Origin: Haliclona indistincta
Lineage: Eukaryota > Porifera > Demospongiae > Haplosclerida > Chalinidae
NCBI GenBank assembly: GCA_964017065.1
Contig: OZ024792.1
Location: 6,567,754-6,631,753 of the forward strand
DNA length: 64,000 bases
Reading direction: 5' to 3'
Shown: positions 34,301 through 44,200 of the stretch, piece after piece
Position numbering within the stretch: the first letter of the stretch is position 1
Layout: every line of letters starts with the position of its first letter
Position numbers and translations under genes: made by a program
Notes under the pieces: generated by a model
Databases searched by the model: none
Seen by the model: only the letters and a program-made list of their open reading frames with translations
Told to the model about the DNA's origin: nothing

Positions 34301-37040
34301 TCTCAGCGTTCTTCCTGCTTTTCTTAGCTCCAGAACAGTATTTCTACTTGTCTTTGATGCTTCTCTTGAGCTTGATGATCCTTGTAAAGTTATTGTCAAT
34401 ATTGATGGACATAGTCACACGAAAGAGACACTGGATATCTCTGCTTTGAGCCTCCTTCAGATGTGGATGGCTTCAATTCATGCTCGGTTTGGTGAAGGCG
34501 GTGAAGCATCTTGTCCTAGGATAATCTTAGTTGGAACTCATGCTGACCAGCTTAGACCAGATCAGTCTAAAAGGAAGTGCCTAGATAAGATTTTGTCAGT
34601 TGTCATGGAAAAGGATTACTCCAACATTCTTATGGGTGAGCTGGAAGGAATAATAGTTGACAATACTACTGCAGGAATGGGAGAGAGAGAAGATAAAGGA
34701 ATCGGCCAGCTTCGAGAGACTATCCATGAATTTGTTCGAGACAATCTTTCTAAAGATACTCCAGTCAGTTGGGTTGAATTCCGCAATGTGTTGCAGCTCT
34801 ATGTTGGAAAGCCAGTCGTGCAATTAGATGAGGTTTACAGATGTGCTGGGAAATGTTCTATTCCTAGAGAGGAGGTTCCCAGTGCTCTCAATTTCTATCA
34901 TGAGCTTGGTGTGCTGTTGTTCTACCCTAATGTGCATGGCCTTGAGTCTGTGGTGATCCTAGAGCCCCAGTGGCTGGTTGATGTGTTTGGAACACTCTTT
35001 TGCAAGTGGAAGTATCAAGATAAGCACAGGAAGATGTGTGCATTGTTTAGTGACTATGGTGTTCTTACTAAGCCACTCTACAATGAAGTGCTTAGACCGC
35101 TCTTAAAGGGCACTAATGTCACTCCTGATGCAGTCTTGCAATTGTTAGAAAAATTTCAATTGGCTGTTCAAATCGAAATAATTGACTTGTTTGAAACAGA
35201 CAACAAGCAATACTTTGTTCCTCTGATGTTGAAGCACAACAATGGTCTTGGTACAGTAGATGTGCAGTCTGCAGCTAATTCACCACGATCATTTGTCAAA
35301 AGCGCATCTCCTCTTCACATTGTATTTAGATCTGGCTATGTTCCTCCTGGCTTCTTTGTACGACTAGCAGCCTGTCTATCTAGTGAAAAAGGTGTCATAG
35401 TTGTCTTTCGTGCTGGCATCTGGTGTAATAAAATCACCATGCGTGTTAATGGGAGGGTGGACAAGTTGATTATCACCGAGTACACGGACACAGTGGAAAT
35501 TCAATTTTTTCGTAAAGAAGAATCAGAAGAATCTTTTCGAATGTCGTGCAGAAATGTCTTCATGTTGTTGCAAAGGTCCTTTACTTCAATCTCCGAATGG
35601 TTGCCAGAAGCAAATCCTCAGCTTGCTTTCTGTTGCACTCAGTGCATTGATCCAGCTCAGATGGCTTCTTTCAGACGCCATCAAAATATATATTGTAAAT
35701 TTAGTCAAGAGCAAACTGTGAGCGATTCTCTTCATTGTAAGCATAAAGATCACAGCTTCAAGCCTAGTCATAGTCAACGATATTGGCTCTGCCCTGTTGA
35801 CAAGGATAGTAAACAAGTCTCTAAGGTATAGCTATAATACGACAATTTAATTAAGGAACACTGTTATTATTGTACTTCTCTAGGAGCTTCAAATTGCAGA
35901 GTCTCTCACTAGAGCCATGCATCTCACTAATAAAATAGCTCTTGCTAAAGAGCTGGAGATGATGCCAGCTACAGGTGTTGTACCAGATGACCTCATTGAA
36001 CAGTTTTATAACAACGGTGGAGATACTGTTGAGCTGTCTCAGTCCCTCAGAGCAATTAAGCTGAAGACACTAGCTGACAAGTGAGATAAATCTGCTTGTT
36101 AATAAATTAATGTGTCGTTGATCCTGTGAATGAATGCTACATTATCTTGTGAATATCATGATTGTATAGGTTAATTTCAGGGGATATAAATCTCACAGTA
36201 CCTGATGAGTCACAGTCAAAGGGTATGATTATTATAGTGAACAGATTGTTGTTGATCTTTCTTTAGTCTCTAGTCCCTCAGTTAATGATTATGTTAGAGC
36301 AGTAAGCAATGTTACTGATTGGCATCTACTTGGCTTACATCTGGATCTGACTATGAGCCAATTACGCAATATTGAATCCACTCACCGTACTGATGGTGTT
36401 GATAGAATGAAGGCTGAGATGCTCCACGTGTGGCAGAAATGTTATCCTGATGCATCTTGGAAAGAACTTATCATAGCTTTGAAGGATATGAACGAGAACA
36501 GCGTAGCTAATGAAATAGAAGAGAAATACTGTCCAGTCACAGGTGATCAAGCGATTTAGTAGCATTGAAATCATAATCCATGCATTACCATTAGCAGCAG
36601 CTACCTCTACTGTACCACCACCATCACATGCAGCTGCCTCTACTGTACCACCATCATCACATGCAGCTACCTCTACTGTACCACCACCATCACATGCAGC
36701 TACCTCTACTGTACCACCACCATCACATGCAGCTACCTCTACTGTACCACCACCATCACATGCAGCTACCTCTACTGTACCACCACCATCACATGCAGCT
36801 ACCTCTACTGTACCACCACCATCACATGCAGCTGATGAATTGAGAGCTCGTGTTAGTTCAGGTAATATTTTTATTCATTAATATTAATTTTAACTGTGCT
36901 ATAATGATAATAGAAGCAGTTACCAGTGCCAGTAGTGACAAGAGACAGTCAGTGAACAATGTAACAGAGAACACCAGTAGGTCCCATAATTGTGTTCCTT
37001 TTTATCAATAATTATGGGTGATTTTTCAGAACATGTGTAG
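22308..37040 (+). CDS. Roco (Roc-COR) GTPase B, Death domain, microexon arrays, stop before TM
   Basis: Paralogue of Roco A. Proposed exons: 22308-22334 (M-A-T-K-E-K-S-L-W), microexons in arrays B1 and B2, 33465-33467, 33572-33580 (PKK), 33638-33652 (HDIRQ), 33715-33718 (GAAA), 33768-34062, 34142-35825, 35884-36080, 36170-36222, 36267-36542, 36595-36861, 36914-36976 and 37030-37040. GAA A joined to TG TCT GAG places E-M-S-E-V in frame with the Roc P-loop GLGAAGKTS; DCGGQ and THAD follow. COR, the Cys/His-rich segment and the Death domain match A. Unlike A, the 33767 acceptor is a good TTTTCAG. The stalk has only about seven 11-residue units. The last exon reads K-H-V then TAG, where C has CAG and continues into a transmembrane helix, so B is predicted soluble; the preceding donor is also weaker (GTAGGT). 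Intron 1 to P-loop spans over 11 kb, inflated by five insertions or cassette duplications. Confidence 0.75.
22857..22926 (+). repeat. 16-bp tandem repeat
   Basis: About five copies of AAACCAGCACTATATA in Roco B intron 1. The A copy has only about two imperfect units at the matching place, so this is a local expansion. Confidence 0.7.
24040..24732 (+). repeat. Microexon array B1, first part (8 units)
   Basis: Same 86-nt intron plus 3-nt exon unit as array A. The cores translate in order as D, E, T, E, F, G, D, S (GAT, GAG, ACT, GAG, TTC, GGG, GAT, TCG). The TTC unit has an altered acceptor context (ACACAG). The array is interrupted within the intron part of the next unit by a large insertion at 24733. 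Confidence 0.85.
24798..24934. repeat. Inverted repeat
   Basis: TAACATTGGATTTGT... pairs with ...ACAAATCCAATGTTA. Inside it a second pair, GTAAAAATAGACCAC and GTGGTCTATTTTTAC, makes a long imperfect hairpin. Confidence 0.8.
25509..25883. repeat. Long perfect inverted repeat (about 148-bp arms)
   Basis: Left arm 25509-25656 and right arm about 25736-25883 are reverse complements over nearly their whole length, separated by about 79 bp. Arm ends are GAAAATTAAAAAGATTTC and GAAATCTTTTTAATTTTC. It is a foldback element, recent judging from arm identity. Confidence 0.85.
26980..27262. repeat. Inverted repeat (about 100-bp arms)
   Basis: Left arm begins GGTTTGTACACGTTTTCTCG; right arm ends with its complement at 27262. 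Arms carry a few mismatches (for example CTAGAGATCGACG against CGTCGATCTCTTG), so it is older than the 25509 repeat. Confidence 0.8.
27449..28510 (+). repeat. Microexon array B1, middle part (12 units)
   Basis: The array resumes with cores reading P, D, R, E, P, E, L, L, E, G, P, P. One unit near 28201 is shortened (acceptor CTCCTTCAG directly after the pyrimidine tract, donor GTGGGT) yet keeps the 3-nt core GAG. Confidence 0.85.
28511..29070. mobile_element. Mariner-like MITE with TA target duplication
   Basis: A 560-bp insertion inside an array intron. The inverted termini CCGTATAGCTGGTTATTTTC and the complement of CCGTATAGCCGGTTATTTTC flank it, with TA at both ends. A TA duplication with short inverted repeats fits the Tc1/mariner style. 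No transposase is present; the small ORFs inside have no recognisable family. Confidence 0.75.
29071..29187 (+). repeat. Microexon array B1, last unit and junction
   Basis: One unit with core GAG (about 29123), then half an intron up to TTCTCCTTCTCTG. The sequence then jumps directly into a copy of Roco exon 1 at 29188. This is a duplication junction inside an array unit. Confidence 0.8.
29188..29217 (+). CDS. Internal duplicate of Roco exon 1 (M-A-R-K-K-E-K-S-F-W)
   Basis: ATGGCGAGAAAGAAG... encodes ten residues and ends in phase 0 at GTAAGTACATAAA, like the exon 1 copies at 5158, 22308 and 38280. It lacks their upstream hairpin and promoter-like block because it is fused to array sequence. 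It could serve as an alternative first exon. An internal exon is also possible: GAGAAAG just before AAG GAA AAG TCA TTT TGG could act as an acceptor and give a phase-0 18-nt exon. Use is not shown by sequence alone. Confidence 0.5.
29218..30609 (+). other. Duplicated Roco intron 1 block (B, internal)
   Basis: Homologous to 5185-6839 but lacking the block at 6338-6640. No gene seen. Confidence 0.6.
30610..33467 (+). repeat. Microexon array B2 (29 units plus terminal TGG)
   Basis: Cores before the insertion at 31026: E, R, M, K, E. After it, first twelve: K, W, N, R, P, R, E, N, P, P, M, S. Last twelve: P, L, V, D, W, L, R, T, P, E, V, Y. The terminal diverged unit has TGG at 33465-33467 with a TGCAG acceptor and GTAAGT donor. 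Several units have altered donors (GTAAGA, GTAAGT, GTGAAT, GTCAGT). The first eight residues match array C2 in order, with the eighth being AAC here and AAT there, both Asn. Confidence 0.85.
31026..31294. mobile_element. Palindromic foldback element with 7-bp target duplication
   Basis: Starts CAAGAGTACATTACC and ends GGTAATGTACTCTTG; the arms are near-perfect complements for roughly 90 bp. It is flanked by GTACATG at 31019-31025 and 31295-31301. It is inserted in the intron part of an array unit. A short element with similar ends, CAAGAGTTCATTA...CTTG, lies near 40427-40458. Confidence 0.8.
36595..36832 (+). repeat. 33-bp coding VNTR, about 7 units (Roco B)
   Basis: Same AATSTVPPPSH unit as in Roco A and C, contracted to about seven copies. 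Exon length 267 nt preserves the phase into the next exon. Confidence 0.85.
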
Positions 37041-37073
37041 AGAGATGAGTTTTCTACTAGCACCTGGATTCTA

Positions 37074-37330
37074 ACAATAATAGTGCTGTTTGTTATCGTG
37101 TGTTGTATCGCTGAAATAGTATACTTTGCTATACATTAATAATAGTGCTGTTTGTTATCGTGTGTTGTATCGCTGAAATAGTATACTTGCACTGTACATT
37201 AATAATAGTGCCGTTTGCTTTCATGTATTGTATCACTGAATAATTATTAGTATACTTTGCTGTACTTTAATAATAGTGCCGATTGTTATCATTGTTGTAT
37301 CACTGAAATAGTTTACTTTGCAGTACATTG
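37074..37330 (+). repeat. 62-bp tandem repeat from the former transmembrane exon
   Basis: About four units starting AATAATAGTGCTGTTTGTTATC. The first unit overlaps the transmembrane-coding part of the last Roco exon; later units are 3'UTR copies with point changes. The 62-bp unit is not a multiple of three, so the copies do not extend the protein. Confidence 0.75.
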
Positions 37331-37564
37331 TGGTGTCATTCTGTCACAACGATTTTCTCGTCGCTCGGTGAAAACTAAGCGCTGAAACAAGGAACACAGA
37401 TAGAAATCGATACTTGCTCTGATTTGTATTTGAAGAATTTCAGTTATAGAGCTTATTGCATAAGTTACAGCGTAGACACACAAGCTGCATTCATTACGTT
37501 AGTGTTACAAATCTCTGAAATTGAGATTGCTAAGAAAAGTTTAAACAATAGGTTGTTAAGCTAG
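37331..37564. other. Spacer between Roco B and HIUase C
   Basis: No gene seen. Closely similar to 52930-53162, between Roco C and HIUase D. Confidence 0.5.
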
Positions 37565-38015
37565 TTAGCTTCCTCTGTACGTTGAATAGCCGAAAGGACT
37601 AAGCAGTAATGGTATGTGATAGTGCTCTGAGGGCTCTTCCAGTGTGAACACAATCTGTGATGACAGAACATGAATTGAAGTGGTCAGGAGACTCTAAGAT
37701 CACTTACGTCAACATAAGGATAGAACCCTTTGACTCTCTGTGCATTGAAGTACGTATTTGTATCAAACTGAACTCTGTATGTTCCAACACGTAGTATGTG
37801 TTCAGAGCTCAGGAGAGTTGAACAGCGTCCATCAAGATCAGTCACACTGTGTACAAACAGTAAAGATGAACAGTACTGGTGATCACCCAGACTCTAGCTC
37901 TACCCACTGCCCATTAGCTGATAGCTGAGCTATGCTGACAGGAATCTGTCCAGCTGGTCTGCCTCGAGCAGTATCCAACACATGAGTGGTAACTGGAGAC
38001 GACCATGTGCTGTTA
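37565..38015 (-). CDS. 5-hydroxyisourate hydrolase-like, copy C (5' end unresolved)
   Basis: Enzyme of urate catabolism: hydrolyses 5-hydroxyisourate, the urate oxidase product. Minus-strand exons: about 38010-37887 with [20 protein letters not shown], 37846-37708 with [13 protein letters not shown] and FYPYVD, and 37654-37565 with [19 protein letters not shown] then TAA. It retains all family hallmarks: HVLDT, DGRC, HYH and the C-terminal YRGS. Introns are short with GT-AG ends. No start codon is obvious upstream; reading back from [11 protein letters not shown] gives N-S-N-S-T-W and then a stop, so a first exon is missing or was lost in the duplication. It is head-to-head with Roco C, about 270 bp apart, so the two may share a promoter region. 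Confidence 0.7.
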
Positions 38016-38206
38016 CTGTTAGTTTTCTCCGCTTAAACTATTTCAGTTGCTGGAGCTACATGTAGCCAATTGAGCGTACGTTTAAGAAAATTAATATTAA
38101 AAGTAAGCTTAGGGCCACGTGCCATCGGCGCCCGGTGACTGAGATCTCCCCAAACCCTCAGACTCGCCCTCAGATCAGCCCTTAGTTGCACTGCCGCTTG
38201 TGCCGT

Positions 38207-38239
38207 GCCCCCTGCTACAGTGTCACTGTGGCAGGGGGC
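38207..38239. promoter_or_regulatory. Conserved hairpin upstream of Roco C exon 1
   Basis: Third copy of the 33-bp palindrome GCCCCCTG...CAGGGGGC, about 40 bp before the ATG at 38280. Confidence 0.5.
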
Positions 38240-38279
38240 TGTGAAGAAAGGTGAGTAGTTCGAGTACGAACCGAGAAAG

Positions 38280-41200
38280 ATGGCGACCAAGGAAAAGTCA
38301 CTTTGGGTAAGTACATAAAATGGGAGGGGGCCTGCCCTACATGCATGTAATTGTATTTTCGGACGATTCCTAATTCTGGACACTATTTAGCATGCATGAT
38401 GATTTGTCAGACATGCATTGATGTGGTTTCAGTGCTAATTATAATTTTTGTGCATTGCCTGACAATTGTCAGGCCAAGGCAAAGTTTGTCCGGACATCAA
38501 CAAAAAGTGACCAGATAAGACATACAGCATGCACTTCAATAATGTACTGAGGTAGCCTCTAAGTCTTGGTGTTTACAAAGCTGTTACAAGCCAAACCACA
38601 GCAAGTAGCTGTCACTCTGAGTGAAAACTTTCCCCTTTTACCACTATCAAAGCTGACTATTGTGTTTGGTATGACCTGACAATTATGTCAGAACAAAGAC
38701 TTATTTGACCTGTCATTGAAGCAATTTGACCAGACAAATGTCCGATGTCTGGACACAGGAGCACATGAACAGAAGGAGCGTGCAACTGTAAACCGCGCGT
38801 TAGTGCCAACAGTGTATAATTAGATTCACAGATGTGTGCTCAGAACTTCCATATTTGGAAGTTTTTGTGCTTCATTAAATATGCGTGACGTACGTTCTGT
38901 GCACGTGATACATAATAGATCTAAGTGCGGCAAGAGAGGATGGCGCGAACCCATCGACGTCTTAGTCAGGCCAGCTCCAAGAGAAAGCTGATCATGCTGT
39001 CTCCCCGGCGGATCCGTTTACAACAAGTGAAGAACTCGCCCGTGAGGAGCGCAATGAAAGCTGGGATGACCGTATTCAAGCTGAGCAACACCAGGCGCGC
39101 TCGCTGTCGTAAACTTACCAAGTAATGCGCGTTAAATAGATATGACGTACGTTCATACCTAGGTAAAGCGGAAGTACGTCATTAATTATTAAAGTGTTGG
39201 CACTGTACGTTGCACGCTCCTTCTGTTCATGTGCTCCTGCTGGACATTATAATTACCACTGCGGTTTAAGTTCTCTGTACCACCATAGATAATACAGTAC
39301 ACGGTGGATATGCAACGAGCCAGTATACTGCAATCTGGGGTGGGACAATCACTGCATTGGGTAACACGGACATTTACAAATATTTACAAGAAATGAATGG
39401 CAGCAGTAGTAGTGTGTGCTCAAGACAAAATATTCAGCTCCTTGATCCTTTTGTGCATACAAACGTATTTTGATGTAGCAGGGCATGGATTTTAGTATTC
39501 GCTGGTATATTCTTGGTATTATCAGTGTAGCCAATAATCTAACATAAAACCGTAACAACAAGCTTGTTCCCTGCTACTTGGGGCGTGTCTGCTGTTCTCT
39601 ACGAAGCGTTGTGCTCCTATAGTATTTTGATGCACTACACAATAAGCTACCAAAAACATACAACAAACCAGCACTAAACGTCAGAATTTGCAGCCTGGCA
39701 TTATAACAAGGCCATTTTATAGCAACAGTCTCTTCAACAGCAAATGAACACGTGTGCTATTTGATTTAGCTTCTACCCGCTTCTTGGAACCGTAGAAACA
39801 GCTTTACAACTTCGTGGAACTTGACCAGGAGCGATGGAGGGTGTCCCAGCACATCTCCGTGGATCCCTTTGTTTATCACACCGTTTTCATATCTACTGTG
39901 TACTGTATTATCTATTATACCACATGATAGCTATGATGTGTGCCTCAAACACTAACTATAGATGGTATAAGATGATCTGTTTCCAGTAGTGCTGCCACGA
40001 TATAGAATTTGTAGGTCACATGTCATGAAGGATTATTTCACTATTATCTATTTGAACTTGACAAAAATGAAGTAAAAATCTTTATGTTGATTCGATCAGG
40101 ATACTTTCAGTTTAAAAGCAGGTTAAAAGCTAATTCTCAACTACAGCGGTTTTATTACTTCTTGCAAGGAAGATTTGAGTGTGAAGTGTCACCTGGCAGT
40201 CACTAATGTGTCAAGTCACTGGTATTTATTCACAAAATGGAGCATGATCAAGGACTAAGGCAGCGTTCACACGGCTCGGCTTCAAAAGTAATCAGGTATT
40301 CGTTTTCATCCAAGGATGTACAGTGTTCACACGTATCAGTGTACACCGAAACTACTACTAGAGCCTGGGTACGAGGCTACAGCCATGCATGCATGCCTCC
40401 CAAGCGCATGCACGACACCAAGAGTTCATTACCAAGAGTTCATTAGGTAACGAACTCTTGACGACACTCATGTGCTAGTGACTCTAAGTATTCGGAATCC
40501 CTGTTCACACGGCGCCTGATATTGACTCCGATTTCAAGGTCTCCACTAAAGTCTCCGGATACAAACGTACCTGGATTCAGTATCCGTTTTCATTGGATGC
40601 TTTATCCTTGCAAGAAGTAATAAACGATGTAACTGCACTAATCAGCAAATAATGTTCAATAAACGACTGAAGTACATATCGATGATTATAGCATAATGTA
40701 TAGTCATTCTATTGTCATATCAATTATGTTGTGGCAGCACTAGTTTTCAATCCTGCGGTTATGTATTTAGTCTAAATACTTATTGTACTCACACGTACGA
40801 TGCTTTGACACTTTTCTCTTCTTTCTCTACTCTATCATCAACATCAGGATGTGAGTAAAACTGAAATATTTTATGCATGTTACCGTGTTTGATTATTTCT
40901 TTTCTCTGTCTACTCTATCATCAACATCAGATGGTGAGTAAAACTGAATTATTGTGTGCACGTTATGGTGTTTGATTATTTATTTTCTCCTTCTCTGTCT
41001 ACTCTATCAACAACTTCAGAAGGTGAGTAAAACTGAAATATTGTGTGCATGTTACGGGGTTTGATTATTCTTTTCTATTTCGCTTTCTACTCTATCATCA
41101 ACATCAGGAAGTGAGTAAGACAAAATTATTGTGTACATGTTACGGTGTTTAATTATTTCTTTTCTCCTTCTCTGTCTACTCTATCATCAACATCAGGAAG

Positions 41201-44200
41201 TGAGTAAGACAAAATTATTGTGTACATGTTACGGTGTTTAATTATTTCTTTTCTCCTTCTCTGTCTACTCTATCATCAACATCAGGGGGCGAGTAAAATT
41301 ATTGTGTGCATGTTACAGTGTTTGATTATTTCTTTTCTCCTTCTCTGTCTACTCTATCATCAACATCAGGAAGTGAGTAAGACAAAATTATTGTGTACAT
41401 GTTACGGTGTTTAATTATTTCTTTTCTCCTTCTCTGTCTACTCTATCATCAACATCAGGGGGCGAGTAAAATTATTGTGTGCATGTTACAGTGTTTGATT
41501 ATTTCTTTTCTCCTTCTCTGTCTACTCTATCATCAACATCAGAAAGTGAGTAATGCTGAATTATTGTGTGCATGTTATGGTGTTTGATTATTTCTTTTCT
41601 CCTTCTCTGTCTACTCTATCATCACCATCAGAGAGTGAGTAATGCTGAATTATTGTGTGCATGTTACAGTGTTTTATTATTTCTTTTCTCCTTCTTTGTC
41701 TACTCTATCATCAACATCAGGAGGTGAGTAAATAGTAGTTATATACCGATCAGGAGGTGTTTAAGCGATTTAAAGCCCGCGGGCGTAGCCCAAGAGCTTT
41801 AAATGCTTAAACACCGACTGTGAGGTATATAACTACTTTAAACCATAGTGCGCTGCTTGCCTAACGTCTAGCTGGCTACCTCGCGTCGCAGGAAGACCGC
41901 AGGGCAGCCCGAGCGCCATTTGTTTGTGGATTCTCGAATGCGGCGGCCATCTTGAAACGCTTGCGGGCTGTACACGATTTATAGCCCTCATTAACGGTCG
42001 TTACATCAAAGAGAATTATTCATACTATGGTTTAAAACTGAATTATTGTGTGCATGTTACAGTGTTTGATTATTTCTTTTCTCCTTCTCTGTCTACTCTA
42101 TCATCAACATCAGGTGGTGAGTAAAACTGAATCATTGTGTGCGTGTTACAGTGTTTGATTATTTCTTTTCTCTTTCTACTCTATCATCAACATCAGCCGG
42201 TGAGTAAAACTGAATTATTGAGAGCATGTTACGGTGTTTGATTATTTCTTTTCTCCTTCTCTGTCTACTCTATCATCAACATCAGCCGGTGAGTAAAACT
42301 GATTATACTGAGAGAATGTTACTGTGTTTGATTACTTCTTTTCTCCTTCTCTGTCTACTCTATCATCAACATCAGCCGGTGAGTAAATCTGGATTATTGT
42401 GTGCATGTTACGGTGTTTGATTATTTCTTTTCTCCTTCTCTGTCTACTCTATCATCAACATCAGACGGTGAGTAAAACTGAATTGTTGTGTGCATGTTAT
42501 GGTATTTAATTATTTCTTTTCTCCTCTTTCTACTCTATCATCAACATCAGCGGGTGAGTAAAACTGATTATTGTGTGAATGTTACGGTGTTTGATTATTT
42601 CTTTTCTCCTTCTTTGTCTACTCTATCATCAACATCAGGGGGTGAGTAAAACTGAATTATTGTGTGCATGTTACAGTGTTTGATTATTTCTTTTCTCTTT
42701 CTACTCTATCATCAACATCAGCCGGTGAGTAAAAATGATTATTGAGAGCATGTTACGGTGTTTGATTATATCTTTTCTCCTTCTCTGTCTACTCTATCAT
42801 CAACATCAGTATGTGAGTAAAACTGAATTATTGTGTGCATGTAATGGTATTTAGTTATTTCTTTTCTCCTTCTCTGTCTACTCTATCATCAACATCAGTT
42901 GGTGAGTAAAACTGAATTATTGTGTGCATGTTATGGTATTTAGTTATTTCTTTTCTCCTTCTCTGTCTACTCTATCATCAACATCAGGTGGTGAGTAAAA
43001 CTGAATTATTGTGTGCATGTTACAATGTTTGATTATTTCTTTTCTCCTTCTCTGTCTACTCTTGCTATCATCAACATCAGAAAGTGAGTAATGCTGAATT
43101 ATTCAGTCGAATCGCAACCGTACTTTCTATTTGCAAGCGGAAGAGGCGTGGTCGACTTTTTGGCAAGCTTTTTTCCTCGTCGAGTAGCCTGGTTGTTGGT
43201 AGATATTCTGAGACCAGGGAGTCCTATTTGCCGTTAAAACATCGATAACCCCCCTTGTGATTAATATGCGAATCTTTTTATCGAGTTTTGGATGCGCGTT
43301 TGCTACTGCTCAGAGAGCTGTGGAAGGATAAGTCCGAGGAAGCCATCGTCGCCATCTTGGCTGTGTCACACAAAAGTGTTTCCAACGTTGCTACGGTAAG
43401 CAGAACAGTAGTTTTCAAGTATTCTGTGTGTCAAGCTATGTTTTTAACACATGTTTGACTAGACTATACTGTGATTGCAGTTTTAATACGGAAGTGTACC
43501 TACGAGAAAGGAGACTAACTGGAATTATCAAGTGAGTCAAGTGTACATTATACTATTGAAATTGTTGCTCTAGCGTGTATATTTCCCAAAACTTGTAATG
43601 CAATGTTGTAGCTAAGGGCTTATTTGTAAAATAATGGGCTCTTCTGTGCCTTGGCTTAGTAAAGTAGATATATACTAGAGATGGGTTAGGTGAAAGTGCA
43701 CTCCTGTTTTAGGTTTTACACCACAAGAGGCACATGGAGTCGGTTGTTTAGTTTGTTATAAATCTCATAGTAGTACTTTTGACCAAGAAGATGAGGCTTT
43801 TCTGGCAGTTGTTCTACATGCAAGTATTCTCTAAGTACTTGTTCATTAAATGATGCTCGTGTTAGTGTACCCGAAGCTCTGCAAAGTTTGTGCATGCAGT
43901 GGTATTGCATGTCTTGCGATAGCATGTGTGTGTCCTGTGATAGCATGTCTGTGTCCTGTGATTGTGTGTCTTGCGATAGCATGTGTGAATACGCATCTTG
44001 AGATAGCATGCCTGTGTCTAGTAATCGTGTGTCTTGTAATAGCGTGTCTTACGATAGAGTGTGTGGCTCTGTTTCTTGTGATAGCATGCCGTGTACACAG
44101 TGACTTATCTTTTCCCATTTTGGCTTGTGTGAATGATTGTGACAGTACCTTTTGCCTTCCAGTTTATCCTTCTTACATGTTACAGCGGTTTCACTACTTC

